A stretch of 64,000 nucleotides of DNA from Chloranthus sessilifolius (taxonomy: Eukaryota > Streptophyta > Magnoliopsida > Chloranthales > Chloranthaceae): the NCBI GenBank assembly GCA_021018995.1, contig CM037598.1:50607185-50671184 (forward strand), read 5' to 3'. The notes under the pieces are model-generated. The model made no database searches, was not told the DNA's origin, and saw nothing but the letters and a program-made list of their open reading frames with translations. Within the stretch, counting starts at the first letter, position 1, and each line of letters starts with the position of its first letter. Below are positions 23,009 to 33,726 of the stretch, one piece after another. Both the position numbers and the translations under genes were made by a program.

Positions 23009-23029
23009 CCAGATCTATCATAGATCTGG
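23009..23029 (-). other. 21-nt AGATCT hairpin, right LTR of B
   Basis: CCAGATCT and AGATCTGG, perfect eight-pair stem with a five-base loop. Same size in D, G, S2 and S3. Missing from the left LTR of B, where a gap removes it. Confidence 0.7.
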
Positions 23030-23340
23030 CACTCTATCCTAATTTAAACTAAATCAACACAGGAAAGAGAAGTTTCTAAGATTTGTCACTTCACTACAAA
23101 CTACAAAAATCAAAAGCAAAATGATCCAAAACAGATTGAACTCAGATTTAAGGGAATGAAGAAAAAGGTTAAAATCAAAAGGTGGGAGTAGCAGCTAGGG
23201 ATTTTGGTCTTTACTGAAAATTAATTGGATCAAAGACAATGCATAAGACAGATTTGCTACAATCCTTTATCTGGCTACAAGCTCATATGCAAGGTATAAG
23301 AATCTAATCTCAACCAAAGAATTGGAGCAAACCTTAGGCT

Positions 23341-23372
23341 ATGATCTGTCCACTTGAATGGTCACAGATCAT
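23341..23372 (-). other. Covarying 32-nt hairpin, right LTR of B
   Basis: ATGATCTGT pairs perfectly with ACAGATCAT (nine pairs), then a two-base bulge, CCA/TGG and the loop CTTGAA. This is the cleanest copy of the commonest form. Confidence 0.8.
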
Positions 23373-23802
23373 CCCAGAGATTGTTCTAATTCAAGGATCT
23401 TGATTGGAACAGGTAAGCTATTACAGATGTTGTGGGCGTCAGGCTACAAGCTAGAGCATCCACCGGGATATCTAATCCAGGGAAATCAAATACAAAAAAG
23501 TAAAATTTAAATCAGAATCAATTGTAAAAATCATAATTACACAGTAATAATACAACTTACAATCCTATTGTGTTTCGATCTATAATCTATGCAACATACA
23601 ATCCCTTTATAAAGCCTTGAAACTCTCAATTTACATCTCTCAACCTCACCCTAGCTACCGAAGAGGTTTAGCCAACTATGATTGGCTAAGGAGAGGATGG
23701 GAGAAGAAGGAAGAGAGAGGGAATTTTTTGAAGGGAAATGGAATTTTGGATTTGGCTCTGGTTCTCTCAATTTTTGGATGAATTTTTAGTGCAATTTCTC
23801 CA

Positions 23803-23811
23803 CTATTTATA
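23803..23811 (-). promoter_or_regulatory. TATA box, right LTR of B
   Basis: Minus strand TATAAATAG, about 1.27 kb from the LTR start on the coding strand. U3 is therefore about 1.3 kb and R plus U5 about 0.95 kb. Confidence 0.6.
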
Positions 23812-24059
23812 CTCTTCTCTCATATCTGTTTCAGCCAATCAGAGCTCAAGGGAATATTTCAATTATTCCAGTGGCTAATGTGGCTGATTTCTCTTCTAGA
23901 AGCTCTTCCCCAATTGGTCCGAACCTGGTAAGTATATGTGATGCAGTTAGAGTTCCCATTCGTGTCCAATTGTATACCAAAAATACCCCCAAGGGTTGCT
24001 AATGTGCTTTGGAATGTGTGCACAATGTACAGAAGTTGGCAACTAAGAAGTTCTTAATT

Positions 24060-24700
24060 AGATTGTCGAGAGGTTTAGGGAACCTCTCGACAAGTTCTGA
24101 GTCTGCTTGATGTGTATTTCGATAGGTTTAGAGTGGCTTTTGCAGGGATCTGTGACTTCTCGATAGGTTGGCATGTGGCTTTCGACAGGATCGGTAATAA
24201 TTTTCGACATGTTGACAGGAATTCTCATCTTCTGTCCCAGCTACTTATATCCTCTCGAAAGGTTATACAAAATCTTGTCGACCTTTTTATAAAGCTCTAG
24301 TTGAGCTTTCGATAGGTTGCTCTACTTCTTGATAGGATTGACTCAACCACACGCCATTGATTATATCTTCATGTGAGTCATCGACAGGTTGACTTGCATT
24401 GGTCGATAGCTTCAGGGGAATCTCTCGAGCTCCCTTGCATCTACAACTATCCTCTCAATAGGATGCACTAAACAACTTGACAGGTTAGGTGAACCTCTCG
24501 AACTCTTCACTCTTGCACCTTATTACCTCTCGACAACTTATAAACCCCTCCTTTGAACCTCTCGACAACACACTCTCTTCAACTTTAACTCCTCGATAGG
24601 TTAAGTACACCCTCAGATCCTCTCGATAGGTTCATGGAACCTCTCGACAACTTGACTTTTCTCTCTAGAACCTCTCAACAAGTTGAGTTAACCTCTCGAG
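24060..24700 (-). repeat. U3 motif cluster, right LTR of B
   Basis: Roughly twenty copies of CTCGACAGGTT and near variants in both orientations, some joined into the near-palindrome AACCTCTCGACAAGTT (24081-24096). Consensus AACCTSTCGASAGGTT centred on TCGA. Confidence 0.8.
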
Positions 24701-25078
24701 CTGATCTGCTTTGTGCTTCCATAATTGGCACACAACTTTGGTGTGTTGTCCTCCAATTGTCAGCCCACAGTAACTTCTTGGTGGGTTTAATCTTCATTTC
24801 TTGCAATTGCACTTGGTCCCAAGCATACCCAGTTGGGCCCATGACATTCTCATGAACTTCTAAGGCTCTGCTGATTGTTTGATTGGCTGGCCTTTGGGCT
24901 ATCTGAGCACATGTTGAGCAGCAGATTGCTTCTTTGGCCTTTTTAGATGGATGTCCGCACTAAGATTCCAATTTATTTCTTATCTATAAAATATACTCAA
25001 AAAACATTATTAGTCAACTCAAAGGTCTATCAAAGGTCAGGTTAGGAGGTGAAAAATGGTATTTTTTACTGCTTAACA

Positions 25079-25083
25079 AGATC
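25079..25083. repeat. Target site duplication of element B, right copy
   Basis: AGATC, identical to 9174-9178. Confidence 0.9.
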
Positions 25084-25276
25084 ATTGTAAGTCCTTTGTT
25101 CTCAATGAAATGCTATTTTTAAAGTTCATTAAATCTGTATTTTCCCTGTATTTTCATATAGATCTGTATGGATTTGATGCTCCTATGGGTGTATGTGCTT
25201 GAAGCCATACACACATGGTGACAACAGTGGGTTTATCATTTCGGATTTGACCACATGGCTTGACCACTTCTCTGGG

Positions 25277-25308
25277 ATGATCTGTGACCATTGAAATGGA
25301 AAGATCAT
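25277..25308 (+). other. Covarying 32-nt hairpin, LTR of C, copy 1
   Basis: ATGATCT pairs with AGATCAT, ACCA with TGGA-side TGG; one mismatch inside. Confidence 0.7.
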
Positions 25309-25671
25309 AGCCTTAGGATGAATCCAGATCATAGGGCTACTGGATTCTTTTTCCCACTCATTGTGCTTGTAGGCAAAGGACGGACAACTATAGATCCAAC
25401 TCCTCCTCTATTTTGTAAAGTATTTTTAGTGAATAGATCTGAGATCTTGTAGAGATTCCAGACTGGAGAGGTTGGTCATTGTAGGCCTCTTTGAAACAAT
25501 GACCAGCTGATTCTAAAGCCCCAAACAATCTGTAATTTCTAGTGGTTCTAACTAGATCTACATGGATTGTTCGATCCTATGGTTACATGTGCTTGTAGCC
25601 TTGCAAGCATAGTGTCTGAAATAGTTTTCAAGTTCTAACTTTAGCACCTATGATTGGATCACCTCCCTGGG

Positions 25672-25703
25672 ATAATCTGTGACCATTTTAGTGGATAGAT
25701 TAT
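25672..25703 (+). other. Covarying 32-nt hairpin, LTR of C, copy 2
   Basis: ATAATCT pairs perfectly with AGATTAT: the matched G-C to A-T form also seen in element A. Confidence 0.75.
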
Positions 25704-26182
25704 AGCCTTAAGAGTAATGCAAATTACAGGGTTGAGTTGGATTCTTCTACCTTGCACTTGTGCTTGCTGCCAAGTGAAGAATTATTGCCGATCTAGTTCT
25801 TCATATGAGTTGCAGTGAAGATTATCCCACATCTGTCTACTTCTTTATTTTACCACTCCATCTATATTTTATTCTTTTCCCTTTCTTTTGATCTAGTTTT
25901 ATTTCTATTTTTAGATTAGTTGTGACACCTAAACACCCTCCCTTTACCTTGCTTTCTAGTGTAGGTTTAGAGTTGCCAGATCTATAGTCAGATTTCAAGT
26001 TTACTATACGCCTTTTAGTTTTTAGATCATCATTCTCAGTGGAACAAACTCTTACTTATCAAAACTTGCTACAATAACCCTATATCTTGCAGGACTGTGT
26101 TTGAATTTGTGTGTAAATTTTCTTCTTTATTTTTACCATTGTTTTTTTCATTTAAATAAGCAAACATAGATTGTACTCAACA

Positions 26183-26781
26183 AGTATTTGGCGCCGCTGT
26201 CGGGGAGTTTTGATCTAAGTATAGTAAGCTGAGTTTTGTTTTTATTCTTTGTAGTTATAGTGTTTTAATAAATGCCAGCTATAATTTTAATTTGATTTTT
26301 GCACTTTTTCTTTATTTTCTATTTTAGATATTTTGGGTCTTTGTAGTGTTTGCTGAAATTATAGCTGCAGGCATAGAAAAAAATATAAAAATATATAAAA
26401 CATTAAAAAAATTAAATTAAAAAAAAAAAAAATTTATATTTTTTTTTAAAATTTTTTTAGAAAAATATGATTGCAAATGAGGACCAGCAATACCTCATAT
26501 GCAATTTCCTCCTAATTTGTAAGAAAATTCTCCTTTTTCCAAGGGGAAAGCTAAATGGAGGAAATGAGGATTGTTTGTCGGTTGCTATTTTTTATGGAGA
26601 TGGTGGAAGGCACCTCACCCAAACTGCTTGACTTGGGTGAGGAATTTGATGAATTTGTGAAGCATGGACTGAGGAGGCCCCCACCTATGTGCTGAAAAAG
26701 TATTCATCTTGGGCTTCTCAGTGGGGTTAGTGCACCAGTCCATTTGTGTGCAACCGTGGGATTTTTTGACGATCCCGTTGT
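26183..26781 (+). mobile_element. Element C: leader and start of internal region
   Basis: Follows the 5' LTR of C. It has the primer site (26189-26206), an A/T-rich stretch (26340-26460) and, from 26467, a degraded ORF-like segment (ATGATTGCAAATGAGGACC; EEAPTYV at about 26670) that matches the short ORF of element A. No gag is recognisable, so C looks even more reduced than A. Element D interrupts it at 26782 and it resumes at 36166. Confidence 0.65.
26189..26206 (+). other. Primer-binding site of element C (tRNA-Asp type)
   Basis: TGGCGCCGCTGTCGGGGA, 16 of 18 matches to the complement of the plant tRNA-Asp 3' end, the best of the four primer sites here. Confidence 0.88.
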
Positions 26782-27179
26782 TGTTAATTAGTGAAAAACA
26801 CAAATTTTTCACCTCCTAACTTGACCTTTGAGGGACCTATGAGGTGACTAATAATGTGTCTTGAGTGTGTTTTGTAGTTAGCAATAAATTGCAGTCATAG
26901 AGCAGGCATCCATCTAAAAATGTCAAGAGACCTGCTAGAGAGTTGCATAAATATAAAATAGCTTGAGCATGTGCTCATACAGCCCAAGCAATCAGCCATA
27001 AAGCAAATTCACAAAACTTCAAAATTCTATGAAAATGGCATATATCCAACTGTGCACACATGGGAGCAAAGCAGCTACTGCATTTGATGAAGAATGAACC
27101 CCACAAAGGCTACTGAGTGCTGGACAGATGAAAGCCAATCCCCCAAAGTGTGTACAAGCTATGGAAGCAAAGAAATCAG

Positions 27180-27670
27180 GTTGTCAAGAGGTTATTTCAA
27201 CCTATCGAGAGGTCTGGGTGCTGAATGGAAGTTGTTGAGAGGTTATTTCAACCTATCGAGAGGTTCTGTTGAGGAGAAATGAAGCTATCGAGAGGTTGAC
27301 AGAACCTATCAAATGGTTTAAACTGAGGAAGAGGATCCTATCGACTAGTACAAATGGACCTGTCGAGAGGTCCACTGAAGCAATCATCCTCGCGAAGTGC
27401 AGAAGGCTGAAATCAATCCTATTGAGAGGTTCCCTGAACCTATCGAACAATCAATGCCATCCTAGTGAGAGGATACCTGAAGCTGCATTGAATCTCGCGA
27501 GGTTGCCATCAACTTGTCGGGAGGATGGCTAAAGCTAGCGCAGCAGTTGAGCATTGAATTCATCCTGTTGAGCAGTTCAAATGAACCTGTCGAAGGCTAG
27601 CATCAACCTGTCGAATGGAGCATAAAACATACTCAGAACCTATTGAGATGTACTCTGAACCTCTCAAAGG
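27180..27670 (+). repeat. U3 motif cluster, LTR of D
   Basis: Repeated AACCTATCGAGAGGTT-type motifs, including a full 16-base copy at 27250-27265 and ACCTGTCGAGAGGT near 27360, upstream of the TATA box. Confidence 0.78.
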
Positions 27671-27946
27671 ATGATTTTGGAACTTCTTAGTTGCAGCTAA
27701 GAATGCACATCACTTCGGTGATCTATTGCACATGTCTCGAGGCATGCTAACAACCCTTAAAAGCATTTTTGGAAGTCTAGGGACACAAATGAGAAACTTT
27801 CTAACTCCCTCACATGTACTTATCCAATTCGAACCAATTAGAGGGAGATTCTAGAAGTAAAGTCAGCCACATCAGCAAGCCAAAATGACATAATTATTCC
27901 CTTGAGTTCTGATTGGTAGAAACAGATCTGAGACTGATAGAAAGAG

Positions 27947-27953
27947 TATAAAC
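27947..27953 (+). promoter_or_regulatory. TATA box, LTR of D
   Basis: TATAAAC, about 1.17 kb into the LTR. Confidence 0.5.
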
Positions 27954-28363
27954 AGAGGAGAAGCCTAATAGAAGAACCATCCAGAAATTGAGAGAGTTCT
28001 AGGATCAATTTCAAACTCCTTTGTCCTCTAAAACTTCCGTCCTTCTTCCCACTTCCCTATTCTCTCTTTAGCCCAACCATGGTTGGCTAATTACCTGTAG
28101 CAGTAAGGGTGAGGTAGATCTATAAAATTGAGAGGTTTGAGAGCTTTGTATGAAGATTAGATGATGCACAGACTGTAGATCTGAGAATAATCTATTGAAA
28201 GTTATTTTGAATCAATAAATTGTTGGCTATAAAGTTCATTTAAATCAATAGATATTGTTGTTTCATTAGATTCTCAATCGGATTTATGTATTTCGGAATG
28301 CCCATTCATTTAGCCTTTAGATCTCTTGATAGCCATCTGATCTTTTTAGGTTTAATATTTTTG

Positions 28364-28393
28364 TGGATGCCTGAGCTTGTAGCCTTGCATCCA
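28364..28393 (+). other. TGGATGC hairpin, LTR of D
   Basis: TGGATGC and GCATCCA, seven perfect pairs with a 16-base loop. Repeated in S2 (34980-35011, eight pairs), G (38099-38130) and the left LTR of B (9727-9756). Confidence 0.65.
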
Positions 28394-28454
28394 TAGCATC
28401 TGTAGTGATTTTATTGTTCTAATTGAAGCCTTACGATTGAAGAAAATCCCTAAG

Positions 28455-28486
28455 ATGATCTGTGACCATTGAAGTGGATAGATTAT
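28455..28486 (+). other. Covarying 32-nt hairpin, 5' LTR of D
   Basis: ATGATCT against AGATTAT: one G-T wobble, other outer pairs intact; inner ACCA/TGG. Confidence 0.72.
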
Positions 28487-28818
28487 AGCCTTAAGATCAA
28501 TTCAATCCTCTGGTTTAGATTAGATTTTTCTACCTTGCATCTGCGCTTGTAGCCAGATGAAGGATAACTGCAAATCAATCCCCTGCATTGTTGTTTAACC
28601 AATCAATTTTCAGTGAGACCAAATCCCAAGCTGCTATTCTCCACCTTTGATTTTAATTCCCCAAAACCTTTTCTCTATTTCTTTAAATCTATTTTTCACT
28701 CATCTCTGGATCATTTGCATTTAGATTTATTTTTCTGTAGTTTAGTTAAAAGTGACAACCCCTAAAACCACTCCTCTTTCCTTTCCTACTTTGTTTTAAG
28801 TTAGAATAGGTTAGAGTG

Positions 28819-28839
28819 CCAGATCTGTTCTAGATCTGG
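28819..28839 (+). other. 21-nt AGATCT hairpin, 5' LTR of D
   Basis: CCAGATCT, loop GTTCT, AGATCTGG. In the 3' LTR of D (about 33540) an 11-base deletion has collapsed it to CCAGATCTGG. Confidence 0.7.
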
Positions 28840-29026
28840 AGATTTACTACATTCTTCAACACATTTCCCTGTGGACATACCCCTACTTACCTTTTAAAAC
28901 TTGTTGCAACAACCCTGAATTCTTGTAGGCCTATGCCTTACCTTGGTGTATTTTGCTGTGATTTTTCTTCTAGTTTACTATTTTTAATATCTCAATAATT
29001 ACAAGGTAGGTAATACAACAAGTTAT

Positions 29027-29046
29027 TGGCGCAGCTGCCAGGGATC
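29027..29046 (+). other. Primer-binding site of element D (tRNA-Asp type)
   Basis: TGGCGCAGCTGCCAGGGATC, 17 of 20 matches, six bases after the LTR. Confidence 0.85.
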
Positions 29047-29339
29047 TGTGATTTTAAAATTGGTAGATCTAAGTTTTTCTTATGTAAGATTTTATATTTA
29101 TAATTATCTGTTTAGTGTTTGACTAAGTGCTTCTGTAGTTTTTTATAGTTTTCTGAATTTTTACAGATTTGGAGTTGTGGCTGAGAGGAGCAATTTTGCT
29201 AAAAGGAGGAGCAAGCTGTGCTTGATTTTGTGTTTCCTTACTCTTTTACATTTCTAGATCTATGAATTTTTAGATCTGTAGCAATAGATTTTTATGTTTG
29301 TATTTGTGTTTATTTGTTGAAATCTGTGTTGTACATTGT

Positions 29340-30960
29340 GTTTATGTGTGGTGTATTTTTGGAAGGAGAACTCTCAACACCGAGATTTTACCATTAAATG
29401 TTGAAGTTGAAAGGATTCTTAAGTCTAGACAAGCTACACATATACTTGCTGAATCTGAGACTGCTGAAATGAGTGAGCAACCTTGATTGTTGAGAGAATA
29501 CTTTGCACTTGGTATATATAATTCTCCTTTCTGTATACAATTTCCTTCGGTTGAGGGAAATTATGAGATCAAGTCTTCAACAATTTAGATGTTACCTTCT
29601 TTCTATGGGTTGAGTAAAGAGGATCCATACAAACATGTTGATAAATTTCTTACTTTGTGTACTATTTTTAATATTGCTGGTTTGGGGCCAGAAGCCACCA
29701 AGCTTAGGCTCTTTCCTTTTTTATTAAAGGACAAAGCTAGGGTTTGATTGTCTATGCTCCCAACCAACAATATTAACTCTTGGAATGACCTGCAATGTTA
29801 ATTCCTAACTAAGTTCTTTTCCATGTCTAGAACAAGTCAGTTGAGAAAAAGTATCATATAATTTCCTTAATTCTCAACTTAGAGCTTCCATGAGGCTTGG
29901 GAAAGATTCAAAGAGCTATTAAGGCAATATCCCCATCATCAAATTCCTCAATGACACCTTCTACTAAGTTTCTGTCAAGGAATTGATCCAAAAAGCAAAA
30001 ACTATGGTGGATGCCTTTTGTGGAGGTACATACCTTCATAGAATAGTTGATGAAGCCTGAGAGTTCTTTGAGGTTATTGGAGAGAATTCAATGCAGGAGG
30101 AGACCTTGTCTAGGGACATTGAGTCTCCAGCTAAATTGATGAAAGAGAACACAACAAGAGGGAGAATGTATGAGGTCACTAGTTACAATGATTTGGAGAG
30201 AAAGGTAGATAGTTTGACTTAGAAGTTTGATAAGTTGATGGGAGAAATACAGTCTCCAATGGCTGCTAAAGTGGAAGAGGCATATCTGATATACCAGTCT
30301 CCCACTCACTTCCTTGAAGAATGTCCCTCTACTTCATAATTTCTAGATCTGGTATGGAGCATGTTAATGCTGCTCAATCCTTTGGACAGTAGCCAGCGGC
30401 TGGTTATCCTTGGAGAAACCACCCCAACCTGTGGTGGAGGCAGGACAATTTCCAAAATCAGTTGCAGCAGCAGCCAATGCCATATAGAATTGCTCAGCCT
30501 TATCAGCAAAATTTCTTTTGAGGGCCTCAATACCAGCAGCCTATGGCCCAGCCAATGGCACAACTTATGCATCAAAATGCACCAGCCGCAGCACCCTCTA
30601 GAGCACTCTCATTTGAAGAGCAGGTTCTGGCTTCACTACAAAATCTGGGCTCTTTGTCTCAAACAGTTAACTCCCATAGCCAAAGTATTAAGATGATAGA
30701 GGACAACTTTGGTCAGCTGTCCAATACTTTGAGTAGTAGAGAGGAAGGAAGACCGCCTAGTCAGCCTTTGAACAATCTAAAAGGACAGTATATGGTGGGT
30801 GAGGTCTCTTCATCACATGAAGAAGTTAAATCCATCACCACTTTGAGAATTGGAGGCTGGTTCACAACAAGGTTGGGTTGAGCTTGATAGGAACGCAGAA
30901 AAAGAAAGAACAACCCATCATGATATACAGCAGGAGCAGCATATGAGAAATAAGGGGGGT
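29340..30960 (+). pseudogene. gag: gag of element D (broken)
   Basis: Begins around the GRRTLNTEILP segment (29360) and follows the gag order of B: MSEQP, YNSFCIQFP-like sequence, FYGLSKEDPYKH, LPTNNINSWNDLQC, the Gln-rich part with MAQPMAQLMHQ (30543) and LGSLSQTVNSHSQS. At least six in-frame stops lie between 29485 and 30200 and there is a frame change near 30320, where the knuckle region degrades. The last part (30543-30881) is open. Not functional. Confidence 0.8.
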
Positions 30961-30999
30961 ATTAATTAACCCTAACAAAAAAATGAAAACAAAAATAAG

Positions 31000-31198
31000 A
31001 AAAAAATTGATGAGATTAATATGGTAGCAAATGAGAGATCAGTCCCTCATTTGCCATTTCCCAATGCACTTCAAGCACCATCTCCTTTTGATAAGGGGAT
31101 TGTTAAAGTTGAGGAAATGATGGAAACATTTAAACAAGTAAAGATCAATTTGCCTTTACTTGATTTGCAATCAAGCAAGTGCTAGCCTATGCCAAGTT
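31000..31198 (+). pseudogene. gag-protease linker of element D, cut off
   Basis: A segment ending YAKFLKDL corresponds to TYARFLKEL of element B, just before protease. Protease itself is absent: the next bases already belong to the third ORF. The joint at about 31199 sits in GATTTGGGCATGAATAC, with TTG a likely shared base run. Confidence 0.65.
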
Positions 31199-32300
31199 TT
31201 TGAAAGATTTGGGCATGAATACTCCCCTTTACCAAATCCTCCACACCCTATCCCTTTCAATCATGCTTCCGCATCACCTTTCTAGCCTATTATATCCATT
31301 CCACCTGTTACCCAAGCCCAAATCTTACCAGATGCCTCTGCCTAGATCCTTTCCCTTCTCACATCCATCTTAGCCCAGCTTCAAACTAACACAAAAAACC
31401 AATCTCTCATAACCACCTGTCTGCATGCCATTCAATCCACCTTAATTTCATCTACCTCAGCCACCCAGCCTCTTACTACTACTACCCTTTTACCCAGTTC
31501 ATCTCCACCATATCTTGCTCCTCCATCTTCCCTTGTGGTGGTCACTTCCATAGCTGCTACCACACCTTCATCTCCTCAGCTGACTCCTGTAGTAGTTACT
31601 TGCAGTGCTGCTACTCAAATTGATTTTGACAAGGAAGACTCAGCCCTGCATTTTACCCCTATTGACCTAACAGAACTAGACCTCCCATTTTTACCCTTCA
31701 CCTACCCTTCCACCCAACCTGAGTCAATTGCTGAGGAAGAGCTACCACTTTGCTTCATCTTACCACCACTTTCACAGCCTGATCTGCCCATCACCCCTTC
31801 CTCCATGGATGACCCTCACCATTGGGCCATTGTCCCATATAGATCCAACACCATTTCACCTTTACCATCCCTCACCAAAGGTATAGAGGCCAACCCCAAT
31901 GTTGGGGAGGATGTCAGATTTTTAGTGGATGTTGTCCTGGCCTTGACATAGCAGGCCCATGAAGTAGAAATTGAACCTATTTTAGAGGCTCATAGGAAAG
32001 AGGAATGGAAGCTATGGCAGATGGTCCTCAACTACCTCAATTTGTACATGGTCTACAAAGAAAAATCTATCATGCTTTCCAGACTTGTAGAGACCTTATC
32101 TCTCTATCCAGCTCTAAAATTTGTTGAGACAACTGGTATTTCCATCAAGGAGCCTGGCCCAAAGACAAAGAAGAAGAAGAAGCCAGCTACAATCAAATCC
32201 ACACCTGATGCTGCCAGTGAAGAAGGACAAGAATCCTTATGAAGAAAAATATGCATGGACCCCTCCTTTTGTTTTAAGTTCAGATACTGAGTTTGATTAG
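31199..32300 (+). pseudogene. C-terminal part of third (env-like) ORF, element D
   Basis: Starts in GMNTPLYQILH, matching GMNTPHYLILH of element B, then a Pro/Ser/Thr-rich low-complexity tail. 31535-31951 holds SAATQIDFD and LPFLPFTYPST, which match STQSD and PFTHPST of B and ATQTD and LPFTYEEE of G. The C-terminus carries KTKKKKKPATI and ends WTPPF-LSSDTEFD at the stop 32298-32300, like WTPPPFELSSDSDSD of G. Stops and a frame change near 31385, 31950 and 32240. The N-terminal folded domain is missing. Confidence 0.7.
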
Positions 32301-32876
32301 GTGTAGATAGTGGGTGTGTTTAGATTATGTAGTTCAGATACTGTTGTTCTAGGTAGTTTGGTTGTATATAGTTTTCTTTTTGCATTTTGTCATCTCTGTA
32401 ACTATTTGGTATATAGTTCATTTTAATGATATTCCTTTTATGTTCCATGGTATATATCTCTGTTGTTCATTTTTATCTTACTTTGTGTAGTGTCATCTTG
32501 CTTGTACCCTGCTATTTTTAGTTGTTATATTTCTGAAACAGTAAGGAAAATATTCCCCATAGGTTTGGGGGTATAGCAGGGTAATTTTTAAAAATTATGA
32601 GATAGTTAAGCCAAGTGCAAAGGTGTTAGTAGGATAAAAAATAAATTTAGCAGAATTTTAACTAAGTGATTTTGAAAAAGGAAGATTTAAAATGCAGGAT
32701 AGACTGTTTAATGCTAGGATCTTTTAAAAATTTATCACTTCAATGAAAGGCAACATCAAGAAAATTTTGTCATAATTAGGATATAGTGAACCATTAAGGA
32801 GAGAAAAAGCAAGAACATGCCTTGTGAATCCAAAGGAAGACCATAACCAGTGAGACTTGGGCTTGTAAAATTATAT
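32301..32876 (+). other. Truncated 3' non-coding region of element D
   Basis: No gene. Contains the inner polypurine tract AGGTTTGGGGG at 32561-32571 with a worn hairpin before it, and the segment ACCATAACCAGTGAGACTTG near 32843. It stops abruptly at about 32875, where LTR sequence begins. Confidence 0.65.
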
Positions 32877-33726
32877 TAGATGATTCACAGACTGCAGATC
32901 TGAGAACAATCTATTGTAAGTTGAATTTAATCAATAAATTGTTGGTTGTAAAGTTCATTTAAATATATAGATCCTGTGGTTCCATTAGATTCTCAATTAG
33001 ATTTATGTATTTGGAAATGCCCATTCATTTAACCTTTAGATCTCTTGATAGCCATCTGATCTTTTTAGGCTTAATATTTATGTGGATGCCTGAGCTTGTA
33101 GCCTTGCATCCATAGCATCTGTAGTGATTTTATTGTTCTAATTGAAGCCTTACGATTGAAGAAAATCCCTAGGATGATCTGTGGCCGTTGAAGTGGATAG
33201 ATTATAGCCTTAAGATCAATTCAATCCTCTGGTTTAGATTGGATTTTTCTACCTTGCATCTGTGCTTGTAGCTAGATGAAGGATAACTGCAAATCAATCC
33301 CCTGCATTGTTGTTTAACCAATCAATTTTCAGTGAGACCAAATCCCAAGCTGCTATTCTCCACCTTTGATTTTAATTCCCCAAAACCTTTTCTCTATTTC
33401 TTTAAATCTATTTTTCACTTATCTCCGGATCATTTGCATTTAGATTTATTTTTCTGTAGTTTAGTTAAAAGTGACAACCCTTAAAACCACTCCTCTTTCC
33501 TTTCCTACTTTGTTTTAAGTTAGAATAGGTTAGAGTGCCAGATCTGGAGATTTACTACATTCTTCAACACATTTTCCTATGGACATACCCCTGCTTACAT
33601 TTTAAAACTTACTACAATAGCCCTGAATTCTTGCAGGCCTGTGCCTTACCTTAGTGTCTTTTGTTGTGATTTTTCTTCTAGTTTACTGTTTTTAATATCT
33701 CAATAATTACAAGGTAGGTAATACAA
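32877..33726 (+). repeat. 3' LTR of element D, 5'-truncated
   Basis: Matches 28155-29020 of the 5' LTR almost base for base in long runs, with scattered differences and an 11-base gap at the 21-nt hairpin. U3 and the TATA box are missing, as are the last bases of the LTR. The 32-nt hairpin is kept at 33174-33205. Confidence 0.85.
33174..33205 (+). other. Covarying 32-nt hairpin, 3' LTR of D
   Basis: ATGATCT against AGATTAT with one wobble. A change in the inner part (GGCCG for GACCA) distinguishes it from the 5' copy. Confidence 0.65.

Larger units (their letters stand above)
9179..25078 (-). mobile_element. Element B: complete but inactive Athila-like element
   Basis: A 15.9-kb minus-strand element with both LTRs (9179-11379 and 22827-25078), perfect AGATC duplications, tRNA-Asp-type primer site (22801-22820), gag, protease, RT, RNase H, integrase, a third env-like ORF (15982-13250) and a 1.9-kb 3' non-coding region. 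It is the only element here with both ends and all domains in view. Stops and frameshifts occur in every gene, and the two LTRs differ visibly, including a gap of about 70 bases near 9361, so the insertion is not recent. It lies in the LTR of element C. Confidence 0.9.
22827..25078 (-). repeat. 5' LTR of element B
   Basis: Starts TGTTGGCTTGCTTACC and ends ACTGCTTAACA, 2252 bases. TATA box 23803-23811; motif cluster 24060-24700 upstream; 32-nt hairpin 23341-23372 and 21-nt hairpin 23009-23029 downstream. Confidence 0.92.
25079..26182 (+). repeat. 5' LTR of element C, right piece
   Basis: Continues the LTR sequence that stops at 9178 and ends ACTCAACA at 26182, directly before a primer site. 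Contains two hairpin modules (25277-25308 and 25672-25703) 395 bases apart, exactly as in element A. Confidence 0.85.
26782..29020 (+). repeat. 5' LTR of element D
   Basis: Starts TGTTAATTAGTGAAAAACAC and ends TAATACAACA, 2239 bases. Motif cluster 27180-27670, TATA box 27947-27953, hairpins 28364-28393, 28455-28486 and 28819-28839. Confidence 0.9.
26782..33726 (+). mobile_element. Element D: internally deleted Athila-like element
   Basis: Order: complete 5' LTR (26782-29020), primer site (29027-29046), broken gag (29340-30960), a direct jump into the tail of the third ORF (31199-32300), inner polypurine tract (32561-32571), part of the 3' non-coding region, then a second jump (about 32875) into the middle of the 3' LTR (32877-33726). 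Protease to integrase and the 5' half of the 3' LTR are gone. No target duplication can be matched (GTTGT precedes the left LTR). Confidence 0.82.

Noticed and set aside
24060..24700. CRISPR-like array of short repeats
   Set aside because: Spacing is irregular, repeats occur in both orientations and are only 11-16 bases; the setting is a eukaryotic LTR.
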